Source: Ophryocystis elektroscirrha (Eukaryota; Apicomplexa; Conoidasida; Neogregarinorida; Ophryocystidae). From it: 64,000 nt of DNA. Location of the stretch: the NCBI GenBank assembly GCA_030141585.1, contig JAQIFP010000004.1:1-64000 (forward strand). The letters run 5' to 3'. The notes below the pieces were generated by a model that was not told the origin of the DNA, did not search any database, and saw only the letters and a list, made by a program, of their open reading frames with translations. Below are positions 1 through 13,196 of the stretch, one piece after another (the stretch's first letter is position 1; each line of letters begins with the position of its first letter). The translations under genes were made by a program, and so were the position numbers.

Positions 1-125
1 ACATATATACATATATACATATATACATATATACATATATACATATATACATATATACATATATACATATATACATATATACATATATACATATATACAT
101 ATATACATATATACATATATACATA
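1..125. repeat. (ACATATAT)n microsatellite
   Basis: Fifteen perfect tandem copies of the 8-bp unit ACATATAT, followed by a partial copy, begin at the first base of the window, so the array probably extends further left. It lies downstream of, or within an intron of, the TIMELESS-like gene. There is no coding potential. Confidence 0.95.
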
Positions 126-205
126 AACACATATCAACTTTTTCATGATAATTTACATAATGCACGTTGCCTATATAAAGGATTACACTTAAGAACACTT
201 ATATA

Positions 206-764
206 TTACTTTAGACACCAAGCAACATCAGAAACAATACTGCATTTAAAAATGTCTTCTAGAATACAACGACCAACAACGTTAATAGTCTCAGCTGACA
301 AGTTGCTAGGCTCCATCAGAAAAAGTCCAAAGTTCAATTGTTCTCTTATACAACGAAAACAAAATCCAGCGTAAATTTCTGTTTCCCTCTTCAAGTTTTT
401 TTTCTTTACATGATCGTGAAACATTCTAGTTAAATTTTTTAAAATTTTAATGACTATTTACTTGTGCACAAAGTTAATGCCCTGAGAATCTAAAGCACAA
501 CGAAGAGTTAGAACGTTGCTCACAAATTCGTTCAAAGTCTCTTGTTTCATCTCTTCAGTCTACTCAAGTATAGGTAAACAATTTAATATAATTATGCACA
601 GTGGCTCAATATTTATCAGTGATATTAATACATATAATCATATATATATATATATATGCACAATGGCACGATATTTAAAAATCATATTAATAGATATAAT
701 TAAAAATATATACTAATAAATATTAACAATATTTAATATGATTATATACTAATATTATAAGTAT

Positions 765-802
<38 letters not shown>

Positions 803-3428
803 GGACAATTGCTTTATATTTATAGGTAAAAATACATCATGTGTATATATATATATATGCACAATTGCTCAACAGAATTATCAATAAGCATACATATAAA
901 TATATGTATTATATCAATATGTACGTTATCACTGAAAAATGCTTACATATTCAGAAGGATCATCGTGTAACCTTCTAACTTGTTTGAGAAAATTGAATTT
1001 GTAGTTAAGAACCCATGTAATAAGATTTATAATTTTGAATCCATCAGCTGTCTAAAAATGATGTTATTATTATGACAGGCTTATTACAGTAATCGAACTT
1101 TCTTCTGCTGCTATATCCGTAAACCATGCACTCAAGCAGCGATTAAAAGATAGTTTTATAAAAGAATCTATATTAGTTTTGCATATTGCCAATTTTTCAG
1201 TATCAAGCAAATCTAAAGTAATAATAATTCTGAGTATTATATACCGTATATTTTAAGCAAATCCGAATGAGAATTCATATTGATGTCTTGAAAGTCCCAA
1301 AATCGTGTAAGACCAATATCTAATTTATAAATACTTTTTCTTGGTTTTTTGGAAGGAGCTGAGGATCTTCCTCTAATAAATAAAATAACTAAATAATCTA
1401 CTTATTACAAATTATCGGATTTTCTTTGTTGTATATATGAACCAGTGGACATATTGATTCTTTGAGAGACTAGCTTGGGGTTGAAATTATTATGCCTTGA
1501 AAATATGGGTTGTGATAATAGAGAATGGGTTGAGATATTAGAGTTTTCATTAAGAGGATTACTTCCTTTACCCTAAAATCTTATGTATCATGACATATTG
1601 GAATTTTTAGCAAAAAAAAATTAAATAATAATAAAAAGCTACATTTGATATCTTTCTACTTATATACGTAGTGATACATTAAACTGTAAAGATGAATTAA
1701 ATCAATATGGATAAATAATTTTAGTATTACCTTTTTTGGATCAGCAATTTCTACTGGAGGAAAGCAGCTCAAGTAACCAAAATAGAAATCAAGGAGTTGC
1801 CATAGTGTGTAAGTATCTTCAGAATGTCCATTAATGACTCGACGATTACGACGTAGAAATCTGTTATGTTGAAGAAAATCTCTCCAATCATTTTCAAAAG
1901 TGTCGTATAGTTGATACTAAAACAATCATAATAGAGTGAATTAAAGAATATACATCGTTCAAAGTATATTAGCAAAATTATAATTGTATAAATGAATATC
2001 TAAGGTTATTACACGTGTAACATTGGCTGAGATTTGCTGGTTAAATTTGGATGGATTGATGGATGTTGTTTCAGCCGTATCTAACAAAAATGTATCGGGT
2101 GGAAAGCGTAGTAATGATATTAGTAACATTTTCAATAAACGAGAAGATTGATTTGCTTGTTCAAGTTTCTCTTTACAGCTTAAGAAATGGTAAATTAAGT
2201 CAACTTTCTACCTCATTTCTAATTTTTTGAGCTCTGTATCTAATTCTTCTAACTCCAGACTTTGCTCGGCCTAACAATAACTACTGATAATCAAATTAGT
2301 ACACTTTTATTCTCAATAGATCTTAGTTCACTGATTTTGGATTTAAGAGATTCCATTTCCGATAAAATAACGTCATCTCTAAGTATGGAATGTATTATAT
2401 TTTTCCTCTAACATACATTCCTTTATTTCCTTTAATTAAACGGTATCTTTGATTAGCATGGGAGAGACCTTTCCAAAACAATGGGCGAAGTAATACAGGT
2501 TTCAAGCTCTATATAGTTTACTTTTGTCAGTAAATTTTAATTATTTACATTTAAAGAATTTATATACCATCTTATTCTATGAGGATAATGAGCAAATGTC
2601 CATTTTGCTGAAAATGGTTTTGTTACCTACATAAATATAATTATTATAATTAATAATATTATCATTATTGGTGTAATTAAATCTATATTGATATTTTAAT
2701 TATAATTATAATTAATTTTATAATTAATATTTTTTCTATAATTATAATCATTATTATTAATATAATTATAATTAATATAATTAATAATATTATCACTACT
2801 GGTATAATTATTTCTATAGTTATATTGTAATAAAAAATATCATTATTATTATTATTAACTAACTTTCACAAATATGTATATTAACATATCAACATATAAG
2901 GATTCCTCAGCTGTATCTATTGAAGTTTCCCACAAAGGCATAAGAATATCGGAAATCAGTCCATATTTGGAACTTAGTAATAAAGAAATAGCTGCATGAT
3001 CAAAATTTCCTTCTTTATTTGGTTCGTCATGTTGTTTGATTATATTTATTATATCACTCAAGTTTGTGAGAATATTTTTTGCTCCAATAGTTTGTGTTCC
3101 AATTTTTAAGGAATTGCATAACGCAAGTAAATCTCGTTCAAGCTCTTTATATGCTGGATTCTAAAGTACCGTATATGTCATAAATGTTTACACTAATGTA
3201 ATTTATTCAAAATACCTCAAGGTCCACAATAACTGTTCTTTCTTTTTCTGGTTCAGTTGAATCAGTTTGCGGTTCATGATCTGTCTCTGTTCCTTCTATG
3301 TCTTCATAATTACTTAATTTCTCTTTAGGTGATTTTATATGGTTTGAATCAGAAGAAGACGTAGAAATATTATCAGCATTTTGGACCCATGTTTGAGTAA
3401 ACTCAATTTGTTCATCATTGCTATCCAT
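206..3428 (-). CDS. TIMELESS/Tof1-like replication fork protein (3' end not resolved)
   Basis: Start ATG at 3428. The protein opens with about 70 acidic, Ser/Thr-rich residues. At least eleven short-intron exons then follow down to about 206, where the reading may continue past the left edge. After the acidic leader comes a helical block (about 2880-3160) with the pattern LLALCNSL ... SDILMPL ... LYVDMLIYIFVKL. This fits the start of the TIMELESS/Tof1 N-terminal armadillo-like domain. Further blocks also fit: FENDWRDFL with EDTYTLWQLLDFY (about 1760-1915) and FIKLSFNRCLSAWF (about 1130-1180). In the family this protein pairs with Tipin/Csm3, couples helicase to polymerase at replication forks and supports the S-phase checkpoint. 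The match is by pattern, not by long identity, so the family is a reasoned guess. The intron at 2634-2855 is long and filled with AT-rich repeats. Confidence 0.55.
2634..2860. repeat. AT-only degenerate repeats in an intron
   Basis: This stretch inside the TIMELESS-like gene is almost pure A and T with repeated TAATTATAATTA words. A longer word, AATAATATTATCA-TACTGG/ATTGG-TATAATTA, appears twice about 128 bp apart with a few changes. It looks like a locally duplicated low-complexity intron. Confidence 0.6.
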
Positions 3429-3700
3429 TACTAATTAAAATTCAAGTATATATATAAATATATATATATACTGATTCAATATATCTCTAATTTTAAGTTT
3501 CAAAAGTTGCCATCATAGCAGCTATATTATACAATTATTTAAAAGTATCTTTAAATTTTAGGAAAACTGTGTAAATTTTTACATAATTCATATACGTAAT
3601 ATCCGAATGCTGATTTTAAGCTCACAATTAAAAATAATAAAAAAAAAAAAAAAGATTATTCAGATTATTGTTTGACAATAAAAAGCTATAGATTACAATT

Positions 3701-6700
3701 TTAGAAGCTAAAATACATTTTTACTCTTTGCTTCCTCCACTGCTGGTACGGATTTTTTATTCTATAATTACTTAAATGATTTAACATTTTAATTTACCGC
3801 AAAACTCGCACATTAGGTTTTAACATATTAAATACACGATAAATTTCATAATTATCTCCCTGTAAACACAGTATAATGAGCAAAGTTCAGTTCTTATATA
3901 AGTTTTAGTATAATGTTATTTTTTAGCATACATGAGTTTGCGCGTATAGCCATTCGTTGCGACTAATCTCAAAGAAAGATTTATCTGAAGAAGTTGAAGA
4001 TTTAACTTCTATATATATATCAGGTTCATCAAGAGTCTGTATTACTATATCATAAGGAAGTTTAGATTCATTTAATTTATTGACCCAATCAATTGTTACT
4101 TTTTCAGAGTTCATTTGTGCTTTAAGCAAATTCGCTATAAATTTCTCTGCTTGTTTTCCGACTGATTTATTTAAGTCAGGATTATTCAGATTTTCGTATA
4201 ATTTGCAACAATCATTTGGTACAGAAACTTCTTCCGCTAAAAAGTTATTGATTGAGACCAAGTTAATTTCTTTTTCCGAATAATCTTCCGCAAAACTTTG
4301 TATAGAACTTTTTATATTATCTTTGATTAAATCATCACTAAAACAAAAATGTGTACAGTAAAATCTCACTTTTCTTTATCGATTGTGTGTTTTATACGTT
4401 TATTAGCAAGAAACTGGTTTTCTTCAATACAGGGTTTATTTGAATGATTTTCTTTGATAATTTCGTAATTTTGTTCTTCATTCCAAACATATTTTATACT
4501 ATCGTCTGGGTTTAATACGGTTTGATATTTGTCCATAGGTATATTATTTATATTGTGTGCTTGTAAAATTGATTGAGCGGTATAATTAAAGAATTCTTTA
4601 CCATTACCATTATTATTATTATAAGTATCAAATAGTGTTATATTTAAACTTATCAGAGACTTGAATATAATAGAAAATATTTTCTTCAATTGTGGGTTTA
4701 TTAGCATATTTATATTATTTTTGTAGGTACTTGTACATATATCAAGCCAACTATCTAAATGTTGCTGTTCAACGCTAAAAATATTATCAAATATAGAATT
4801 GGTTATCTTAATATTATTTTTGTGAACAACTGGACATGATAAATGCTTTTTTGAGTATTGAATATTTGTACCATATATTGAATATGTTACAGTTAAATTA
4901 TCGGAAATAATAATTAACTTAAATTCCTTGCTTTTCATGTAATGATAATCATAAACTTGCCCTGTATTTGTGAATAATATACTATTTAAAAGTATCTGTG
5001 AACAAAGTAGTTTGGAGGAGAAATCATTTAATATACTCAAATCATCAATATACTGTACATCTTCTTTCGGGTAACTTAATTCAAATATAGTGGAAAACTC
5101 CTTTATATTGAGAATCTTAAATAATTCATAAAACCAGTGGCTTACTTTGATGTCGACTAAGTCTGGAATATATATACAGTATAATGCTTTATATGAAATT
5201 AGCTCATCATATAATACTTTAAACAGTTCCAGCGATAATTCAGTACTACATAAATATAATTTGCGCTGCTGTATTTTTTTAATCGATAACCAGTCTACTA
5301 ATATTGAATTAGATTTATATGTTAGTACGGGAAATATCTTGTAAGACTCTTGTGAAATTATTTCGTTGGTAATGTTTTCTATATTTAAATATAATCGAGT
5401 TATTTCGCTAAATGTTTTTGAAGAAAAATTATTTAGGTCCATAGTACGTCGCATCGAAAGATCATTATATTGAAATATACTATATATATTATGTAAACGG
5501 TAATATACCATATCTAAAGACATTTCTTTTGTTTGGTATTTCAAGTCATTTAATCGCATCTCTTTAGTTGGAAATTCATTCAACTTTAATTGAATTTTAC
5601 AAAAATCTAATAGTTTCTTTTTTTTTTCTATGTCGACATCCCACTGTGTTAATATTTTATCAAAAGACCAACAATTGAACAGATGAGTATCCTCTTGATA
5701 ATTAATATATATATTGTTACAAGAAGTAAATTTAAAGGAAGTGTCATCAAAAAGAATCCACTTGGTATTAATAAGCAAATCTAAGGACGCTGAAGAAAGT
5801 TCTTTGGAGTTACATATTTCAGGTATCATGTATATGCGGTTTAAGTATAAATCACGTGAAGTTGAGTTAATTATAATTTTTAATAAAATATTAAGATCGA
5901 TATTTTTGTTTATATGCAATAATTTGGTAATTCGATTTAACGCTTTTTTGGAAGTAGGTATATTTGTTAACTTTCTAAAGTCATTAATTATCCAATTAAA
6001 TAAATCTTTACTGATAAATGGAATATACATTGAACCAGAGAAATTTTCTTGTGGATTTAATGAGTTGATCAAATGTTCTTGGGGATACACAGCCAAACTT
6101 GGTGCAATAAAATTTCCACAGATATCCGGCAACCATTTTCCGTAGTATTTTTGGTATTCAAAATACGATTGTACAAATGAGTGATTAGACCCTTTAATTA
6201 TTTGAGCGTTAACGTAAAGATCTTTATCTTTAAGACTTTCTAGCTCACATATAATATCTTGAATACTGTATCTATCAATTAAGTAAGAAAACTCCGTTAG
6301 TAATAGTAATGGTAAACATATGTAATCTTCCACCATAAAATCAAAGGTTTCTTCTGTGATTAAATCTTTAAACCTAATTAAACTCCGATCAATTACTTTT
6401 AATGAAGTTTCTATGTAATGTGGCATTACTATCAAGTTTTCTTTATTTCCATGAGGGTAATACAGTTGTAGATTCGCAATTTTTGAACCGGTTCCTTTCG
6501 ACGCTGTAATATTGTAAGTTATTTTGAAAGGCTCGATCAGCTGGTTCTTGAAGTATTTATTAAGCCATTGTTCTTTAACTTCATTGGGATCGTAATAATC
6601 CATACTGAGTGGATTAAGTAGACTTTGAAAATATACAACTAAGTTTTTCAAACATGCATCTTTATCTAGCAATACTAAAATTTTATTAATTATTTTAGAA

Positions 6701-9700
6701 TCTTTTATATTTATAAGATAACAAGTGTCAAATAAATTTTTGATAACTGTTTCTCCATTAGTAACGATTACCGGAAAATAATCATTTTCCAATATTACAG
6801 AATGCTTTGATAAGTATGAAGTTATTTTCCGAATAGTATCGAAATCTTTAGTTTTCTTTAGTAAAGGAAAATATATTTGTTCTGAAACTGAAGCTGAGTT
6901 TGTTAAGATTGGAATGGAAAAATGCCTTAATATATTTAGAAAATATTGAATGAGTAATCCAGAACACTCTAAAGTAATAATTAAGACAAAATAAAATAAC
7001 ACTTTTTTTTATGGTATTGCATTGCTTATATTATATTTTATAAACACATATAACACATGAAATTTGGTTGCAAAATTTATAATTAAAGCTTGCGTCTTAC
7101 AAAGAAAAAAATGTAATTAAATACTAAGTTTGTTAAAAAAATATTTATTAATTGAGAAAGATTTCACAGAATATGCATTAATCATATTTCACTAAGGAAA
7201 ACTTTATATTGATGAAGAAAGTCTAATTAATAAATTTACCTTCATGATTAATAACATTATTCAGATGTAGTTGGATTCTGTTAAAATTTTCAATTTCGTC
7301 AATTACAATCTCTTGTTCTATTGTTGAAAGAATATATACCAAATTTTCTCTTTTTAAATTATAAAACTCTTTCTTTCCATAAATTGAAAATACTTCTAAT
7401 TCACTTAATTGCTGAATCAAATACTGATGATCAGAATTTGATTTATCAAAAAAAATCGAGAACAGAATAAGGCAACTGCTGTACAAATACCGTAAATCTT
7501 CGATATTTATTGATTGAGAATTACGAATTATTTGAATAAATCGATCATGAACATCTCTAAACAAATTTAACATCAAAACAGTCGAAGCACTCTATATATA
7601 TATATATATATCAATATATTTTTATTTATATATTAGTACTGATATATTTATACTAAAATATTTATAATATATATATATATATATATATTAATATATTTAT
7701 GGAAATATGTTTATATTTATATAAATATATTTATTAAGATATAAATATATGTATATTTAAAAAGTTTGAAATGTTTATGATTATTGGAACTTACACTAAA
7801 TCCATAACTTTTAGATTCAAGCGATCGCAGCAAGTATGCTGCCCACAACTTTCGAGAAATTTAGGACATATCAAATATTTAATGGTACAATTTGAAATTT
7901 GATAGCAGGAAGAATCTATTTTTTGGCATAAATTGTAAATGAGATTTTGCTCTAAATTAACAGCTAGACATATTTGATTCAAATGCATGGAAGTTCCAAT
8001 TATCGACGGTATCTGTGCTGTCGTGAAAACTTCATTAAAAAATCCTTCAGCTAAGTTTTGCAAAAATGTAGATTGAATTATGTCAGTGGAACGGGGCAAA
8101 AATTGGAAAAATGTAGGGGAAACGTATGTACAGAAAAAGTTTAGCAATATAGCAAAGTTGGATATTAATAGAGGATCAACGGGTTTGGACTCGTCATGAT
8201 TTTCTCTATACAAAATTAATTAGATTAATTTAATGAAGTACTAGTGAAGTTTATATTGCAGCTATTATCAAAATTATATATAAGTTAATAATTAAAGTTA
8301 TTATACAGATAGCAGTTTTAATTAATTAAATACAAATTAAACCCTATAAAATTATTTTCTAAGGTTTACATTATATCTTCCCTGGAAATGGTAACATTGA
8401 AAGAAGAAGAATTAATAATAAAATGGAATCCATACTTCCGGATAGGCACAAAGCAATAAACGTAACATGATTTACAAATAGCGTTTAAATTTTGGAGGTT
8501 AACTGGAAATGCTAATGTAAAATTTTCTGTTAAGTCTCCTACTATATAAGTTAGAGAATTTTCGGTTAGGGCTTTGAAGATGGAATTATTAGTATCATTC
8601 ACTCTAATCTGAATAGTCGCTATATTAAGCGTATTCACGAGATCAGGTGGGGTGAAATTGAGGGTTAATCGTGAAACTAATGGTGTCGATTCAACGTTAA
8701 TGCGGGCAATTGAGAAATTATTATATTGTGAAACTGCGTCTACTAAAAGAACATCTTTTAGTTTTCTACTAAACAACAAAGCTTCAAAAGGTAAAGAATT
8801 CACTAAAGTACAAGATATTTTATACGAAGTTTCTTTAGAGGTTGGACTTTTGTACGGAAACCAAAAAACTGTACTTGGACAAATAGCAAGACTTTCCAAA
8901 CATAGTTGAGTAATTTGAGGACAATAAGATTGCCAGCCAGTTTTTTCTAGAGTAATTGGATAACAATACTGTTTCTTGGAATCAAAACGAAATTGGTAGG
9001 AATTTGAAAATATATATGGTGTGTCCGTTATATTAAATACTGATTTGAAGCCTACTCCAAATTTTCCTGTTTTATTTTTTTTATTTTTTTTAGAGCTATT
9101 GCCAATATCGGTGATAGCACGAACATCTGCTTCACTAAATCCTTTTTCGTTATTAATTGTAACTAATCCAGTATCAGTAAAAATAAAGGCTATAGTGGGT
9201 CTCACATCGACTGAATAAGTATTATCATCTGCATTTTGAAGTAGCTCCATCAATACGTGGCATGAGTTGGAATATATATTAGAGGAGAGTTGTTTGACTG
9301 CGCGAGATAGTCTACTTGACTCAGTAATAGACATATTTCCAAATTCTTTTTGACGAATTTCTTCTAATAGACTTAAAGAAGAAGGGTTTTCTTCATTATT
9401 TAATTCTTTATAATTTTCACAATTGATATTAATGGGTACTTCATCTATTTTTTTTTGGCTGCTTGTAATTGAGGATTCAATATTTTCCACGTACTCACGG
9501 CTCGGAGTTATATTTATCTTAGTTTTATGATATTGTTGGGCTTGCAAATAAATTTCCGCTAAAATCTGAGTAAATTTACGTCGTAGAATGTAGGGAATAT
9601 ATGGATTGATAGAGAGAAACTGTGTATAAGAATTGAAAGAATCATTGTTTTGACCTAAATCTATTATTTCTTTTTGAAAATCGTAAAGTTGATTATCCAA

Positions 9701-11614
9701 AATACTGAGTACCAATTCATTCCATATATCCAAAAGATTAGTTGACTTCAACTTTTTTTCTTTAGAAACTTTAATGAAAACTCCGAGCTGTATTTCAATA
9801 ATCTCAAAATCAGCGAAAGCAGACTGATGGGTGGTTATGAAACTCTCAAATGGACCTAGTAACATTTGAAATTTGACAGGCCAATTTAGCCATAAAGCTA
9901 AGTCGCATGTCATCGGTCCACATTGGATTTCTTTTAATACTAAGTCACACATTTCATTTTGAGTTAAAGATTTAACGTTAGGTTTGTCTTCTTTTATAAT
10001 GGTTTCATATATATTGCGTAAACGGCGCATCAATTTAGTAGACTTCACGCTTCGGTTTACTTTGTCGTAGTTTCTTCTAATGTATAACGGTACGGTAAAC
10101 AAGTTCATTATTATTGAGGGATCTAAATTCTCAGATATCAAAAAATTAGTTAATTCAGACACCATAAATAATCGTGATTTAATGCAAGGAAGAGCATTTG
10201 TTAAACCTTCGTTTTTAGTTGTAGGAATTTTTTCAGCAACCTGAATGTTTGGTAATGTCTCTGAAGAAATAAGTTCCGGTACTTGAGTGTTTGCTGTACT
10301 CGTAGTTATACTGGAATCTGGTTCCAACTCTATTCTACAGGCACGATCATCAATAAATTGTTTTTGGATTTCAGGGAATTTATTGAGTGCTTCCATGTTC
10401 TTATTATTTGCTCCTAAATTTAAAATGTTCATTACGTAAAGAGCTGTATCACAAGAAGGCCCCATATGTGTCAATATAGCATACAATTTATGCATTTTTG
10501 AAGATATTGATGATAAATTTTGTAAATCGACTTTTTCCAGTAAAGAGTCCCAAATCCGTGTTCTAGCTTCAATATTTATATCACGAATTTCTTCGTCCTG
10601 AATATACAAAATGAAACCTTAATTTAAATCAAATACATACTTCACTGCAAACAAAGGTTTTCTTTTTTTCTTGATTAATCTTGGAATAGTATCCACATAA
10701 AATTTCGAGGAGTGTCTTTGCTTGGTTTGTTTTTAAAGGAAAATCGTACTTTTCTCTAAAGTAACGGTAAATAACTGAGGCTAATTGTTTGATACTAGGA
10801 TAACTAACGTTATAGTGTTGGCGTAATATATTAACCATAAATAATCGATCTATGATTTCAGGATGATGCAGTAATGTTGCGCCTAAATGAGAGCATATAG
10901 ACTTAACTGATTTTTTTCCTGCTGGGCAATCACATGTACAAAGTATACTATCAACTACACGGCAACTTGAACTAAAAACCAAAAAAAAAAATTACTTATA
11001 CCAAATTTACTGTATGTAAGAGCTAATTTATACAAATACGTTAAAAGTGAGACTATTTCTTCATAGTCTATACACTATATATACTATATAGATATAGTCT
11101 AAACACTATATAATTTCTTACGTATATGAATGAACGTAATATGTATCGGATTCTTCCTCTGCTTGCCAGACACCATCCTCCATATTAGCTAAAATTACAC
11201 TCTTAGACCAGGGCACTGATACATTTAGGTATTTTTGAATTTGGTACAATTCAATGTCATGCTCTGAGAACTTTTTCTTACTTTGTCTAACACAATTGAA
11301 TTAAAAATTCATTTCCAAACGTTAGTTTATTTATTATTGAATGAAATCAAATAAACTCACTTATTAAAGAATTTAAATTCCGGAGGCTCCAACTTTTTTC
11401 TAAATGAATTTTCCGTAGAGTGCCATGGACGTTTATTCAAGTTTCCATGTGGAGAAGGCTCTTTACTAGCTGGCAGATTATTACTCTGGTGAGTAAAGTG
11501 TCGTTGTAAACCAGAAAATTGCGTTCTGTGATTATATTGTTGTGGATGTGTTCTATGATGATTATTTTGCTTATTGCTTTCATAATTATCAGGAAAAAAA
11601 TCAAAACTACGCAT
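3701..11614 (-). CDS. Giant NO VEIN-like protein: SWIM zinc finger + Hsp90-type ATPase + DUF3883
   Basis: Ten exons can be joined in frame: 11361-11614, 11122-11286, 10641-10971, about 8371-10597, 7800-8205, 7233-7590, 4373-6972, 3928-4339, 3798-3861 and 3701-3759, giving roughly 2,290 residues. The His/Asn-rich N-terminus is followed by a SWIM-type zinc site (CDCPAG...CSH, residues about 150-165). A sacsin/NO VEIN-type GHKL ATPase lies near residues 690-830, with the helix MELLQNADD, a GFSEADV segment and the glycine-rich lid GKFGVGFKSVFNITD. All expected ATP-site motifs are present. The C-terminus is a DUF3883 domain: YIEVKSS, then FEISRNEW, then an exon reading NYEIYRVFN and VRVLRI, the usual end of NO VEIN proteins. 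The long middle part has no motif I know. In Arabidopsis, NO VEIN is a nuclear factor for cell fate and vascular development; its biochemistry is unclear. The start is the first ATG after a short gap from the archease gene. The domain calls are firm; the function here is not known. Confidence 0.85.
7593..7700. repeat. TA-rich microsatellite in an intron
   Basis: Two (TA)n blocks, near 7593-7611 and 7668-7689, sit in the intron between exons 5 and 6 of the NO VEIN-like gene. Similar TA runs recur in the longer introns of this window. Confidence 0.75.
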
Positions 11615-11682
11615 TTTTCATTATATTTCTGGAACAGTACAAAAAAATAATACTTTTAAGAAAAGTACTGACTGTTCGTTGA

Positions 11683-12414
11683 CTATATATCAAGAAGAAT
11701 ATACAAGTGTACATTCGATTCTTTAAATTCAACAGTTGTATTGTGCATAGTTATAGCTTTTACTTCCGTTCCTGATTTGTATAATTATGCAACTGTAAAA
11801 CTATATCACCATTATTTTATATATATATATATATATATATGTATGTTCTATCAAACACAAAAAATACACGTAAAATATTTCGTAAGGCGTATTTGTCTAA
11901 TAAAGTTAGTTTTATTTATTTGTAACATAGTAACAAGTTTACCTTGGCTATGCTGTAAATTGTCAAAAATGTCCCCATAACATTTGACATATATTTTATT
12001 GTCCGAGCTATCGACAATTTCGATTTTAGATGCTATAAAGTACTCAGATCCGTAAAAGTATAGTAGCTCGTTCATATATTCAAATAAAAGCATTTCAATG
12101 TTTTCAGAGTCTACAGCAACTAGTGTATGATTATTAAAATACTTTCTATGTAAAAGTCTCGTTCTACGTTAGGCTTCACTAGTTCAATATTTGTCATATA
12201 ATTGAACAAACCTAAGCCTGCTGATTGTAAGGCATCATAAAGAGAAAATCCCCCTATCAATTTTTTATGACATACACACATACAAGCGTGAATTCCAACG
12301 TCAGCCGTATGATTCAGATCTATTTGAAATATATATTTTATTGAAGTAATAGTTACACTCAAAATTGTATTCAGATTGGACTGATTTTTTTATGATGTCC
12401 TTAGTCGTTTCCAT
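11683..12414 (-). CDS. Archease (tRNA ligase RtcB activator)
   Basis: Five exons join in frame from ATG at 12412-12414 to TAG at 11683-11685. The first join gives EYLNHTADVGIHAWG and the second completes the Trp of HAWGFSLYDAL; both are the classic archease N-terminal signature. LLFEYMNELLYF follows, then the last exon SQGTEVKAITMHN and the C-terminal ending YILLDI. These fit the archease fold and its acidic metal-binding residues, including the Asp near the C-terminus. Archease promotes guanylation and turnover of RtcB, the ligase that joins tRNA exons and, in animals, XBP1 mRNA. RtcB itself is not in this window. The stop codon is only 68 bp from the start of the NO VEIN-like gene on the same strand. 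Confidence 0.93.
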
Positions 12415-12561
12415 GAAAGTTTATATTTAACTTATGGAATTAAATTAATAAGATAATTAATAATTTATATATCAGAAATAAATCAATTTTGGTACATATA
12501 TTATAATGTATCTATTAGATACTGATTTTTAAATTTATAAAATTATTATCAGGATAATGTT

Positions 12562-13077
12562 ATGGTGAGGTATCAGAAAAAAAAGTATTTATGCAAATTC
12601 GAAAAAAGCAAATATATTATACCAGTGAATGAAGAAAAAAGTTATGAATCGATATCTGTTTGCAATTTAAAAAGAAAAATTGAAAATGATACAATAAACA
12701 ACAATCCATTAGTACCGCTTCATCTCCCGTCAAGGCAAGAATATGAATCTATGCTAAAAATAGAAAACCCGTCTAAAAAACTATTTTGGGAAGGTACTTA
12801 ATTATTTTTTAGTACATACATTATAGATCCAAATGCTGCTCGTGTATTGAAGTTTCTTGCTAATAAAAGCTTGTCTATAATAGCAAATAAAGAGTCTAAG
12901 AATCAGAGAATAAGGTATACATTTGTAATAATTTTATGCTTTTTGTAGAAATAATAAAGAAGTTCGTAAACTTAAGCAGCATGGTTATGATGTTTCAGAT
13001 GCCTTTCATGCTGCTAAAGATCATCTAGATAAATTGAAAGTTATACGAAAAGATACGGGCAGATATGGTAGAAAATA
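12562..13077 (+). CDS. Small basic protein, unrecognised
   Basis: Three exons split by introns of about 33-35 nt give a roughly 145-residue, lysine-rich protein ending RKDTGRYGRK. A middle segment reads LPSRQEYESMLKIENPSKKLFWEG, split by intron 1 after EG, and the last exon reads EVRKLKQHGYDVSDAF. No membrane segment or known domain is visible. The ATG at 12562 is preceded by a close alternative (12558). The basic, helical character would suit an RNA-binding or ribosome-associated protein, but that is only inference. Both splice junctions keep the frame open, which supports a real gene. Confidence 0.6.
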
Positions 13078-13196
13078 AATCTGTATGTATTCGCAAACCT
13101 ATTTTTTTTTTCTAAACATGTGTATAAATTATTTCAAAGTTTGTATTAAACAATGAACCATATGCATGTGATTTCTGTCCTGGTATTTACAGTATA

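Noticed and set aside
1..125. Possible CRISPR or telomeric array
   Set aside because: The repeats are perfect 8-bp ACATATAT units without spacers and do not resemble known telomere repeats. It is a simple microsatellite.
516..716. 66-codon plus-strand ORF
   Set aside because: Consists of AT-rich low-complexity sequence opposite the TIMELESS-like exons. Rich in Ile/Tyr from ATA/TAT words.
5714..6145. 143-codon plus-strand ORF
   Set aside because: Antisense shadow of the long middle exon of the NO VEIN-like gene, with no partner exons or family signal.
12120..12362. Archease start at position 12362
   Set aside because: That codon is TTG and falls within an intron. The true start is the ATG at 12412-12414, and splicing then gives the family signature EYLNHTADV.
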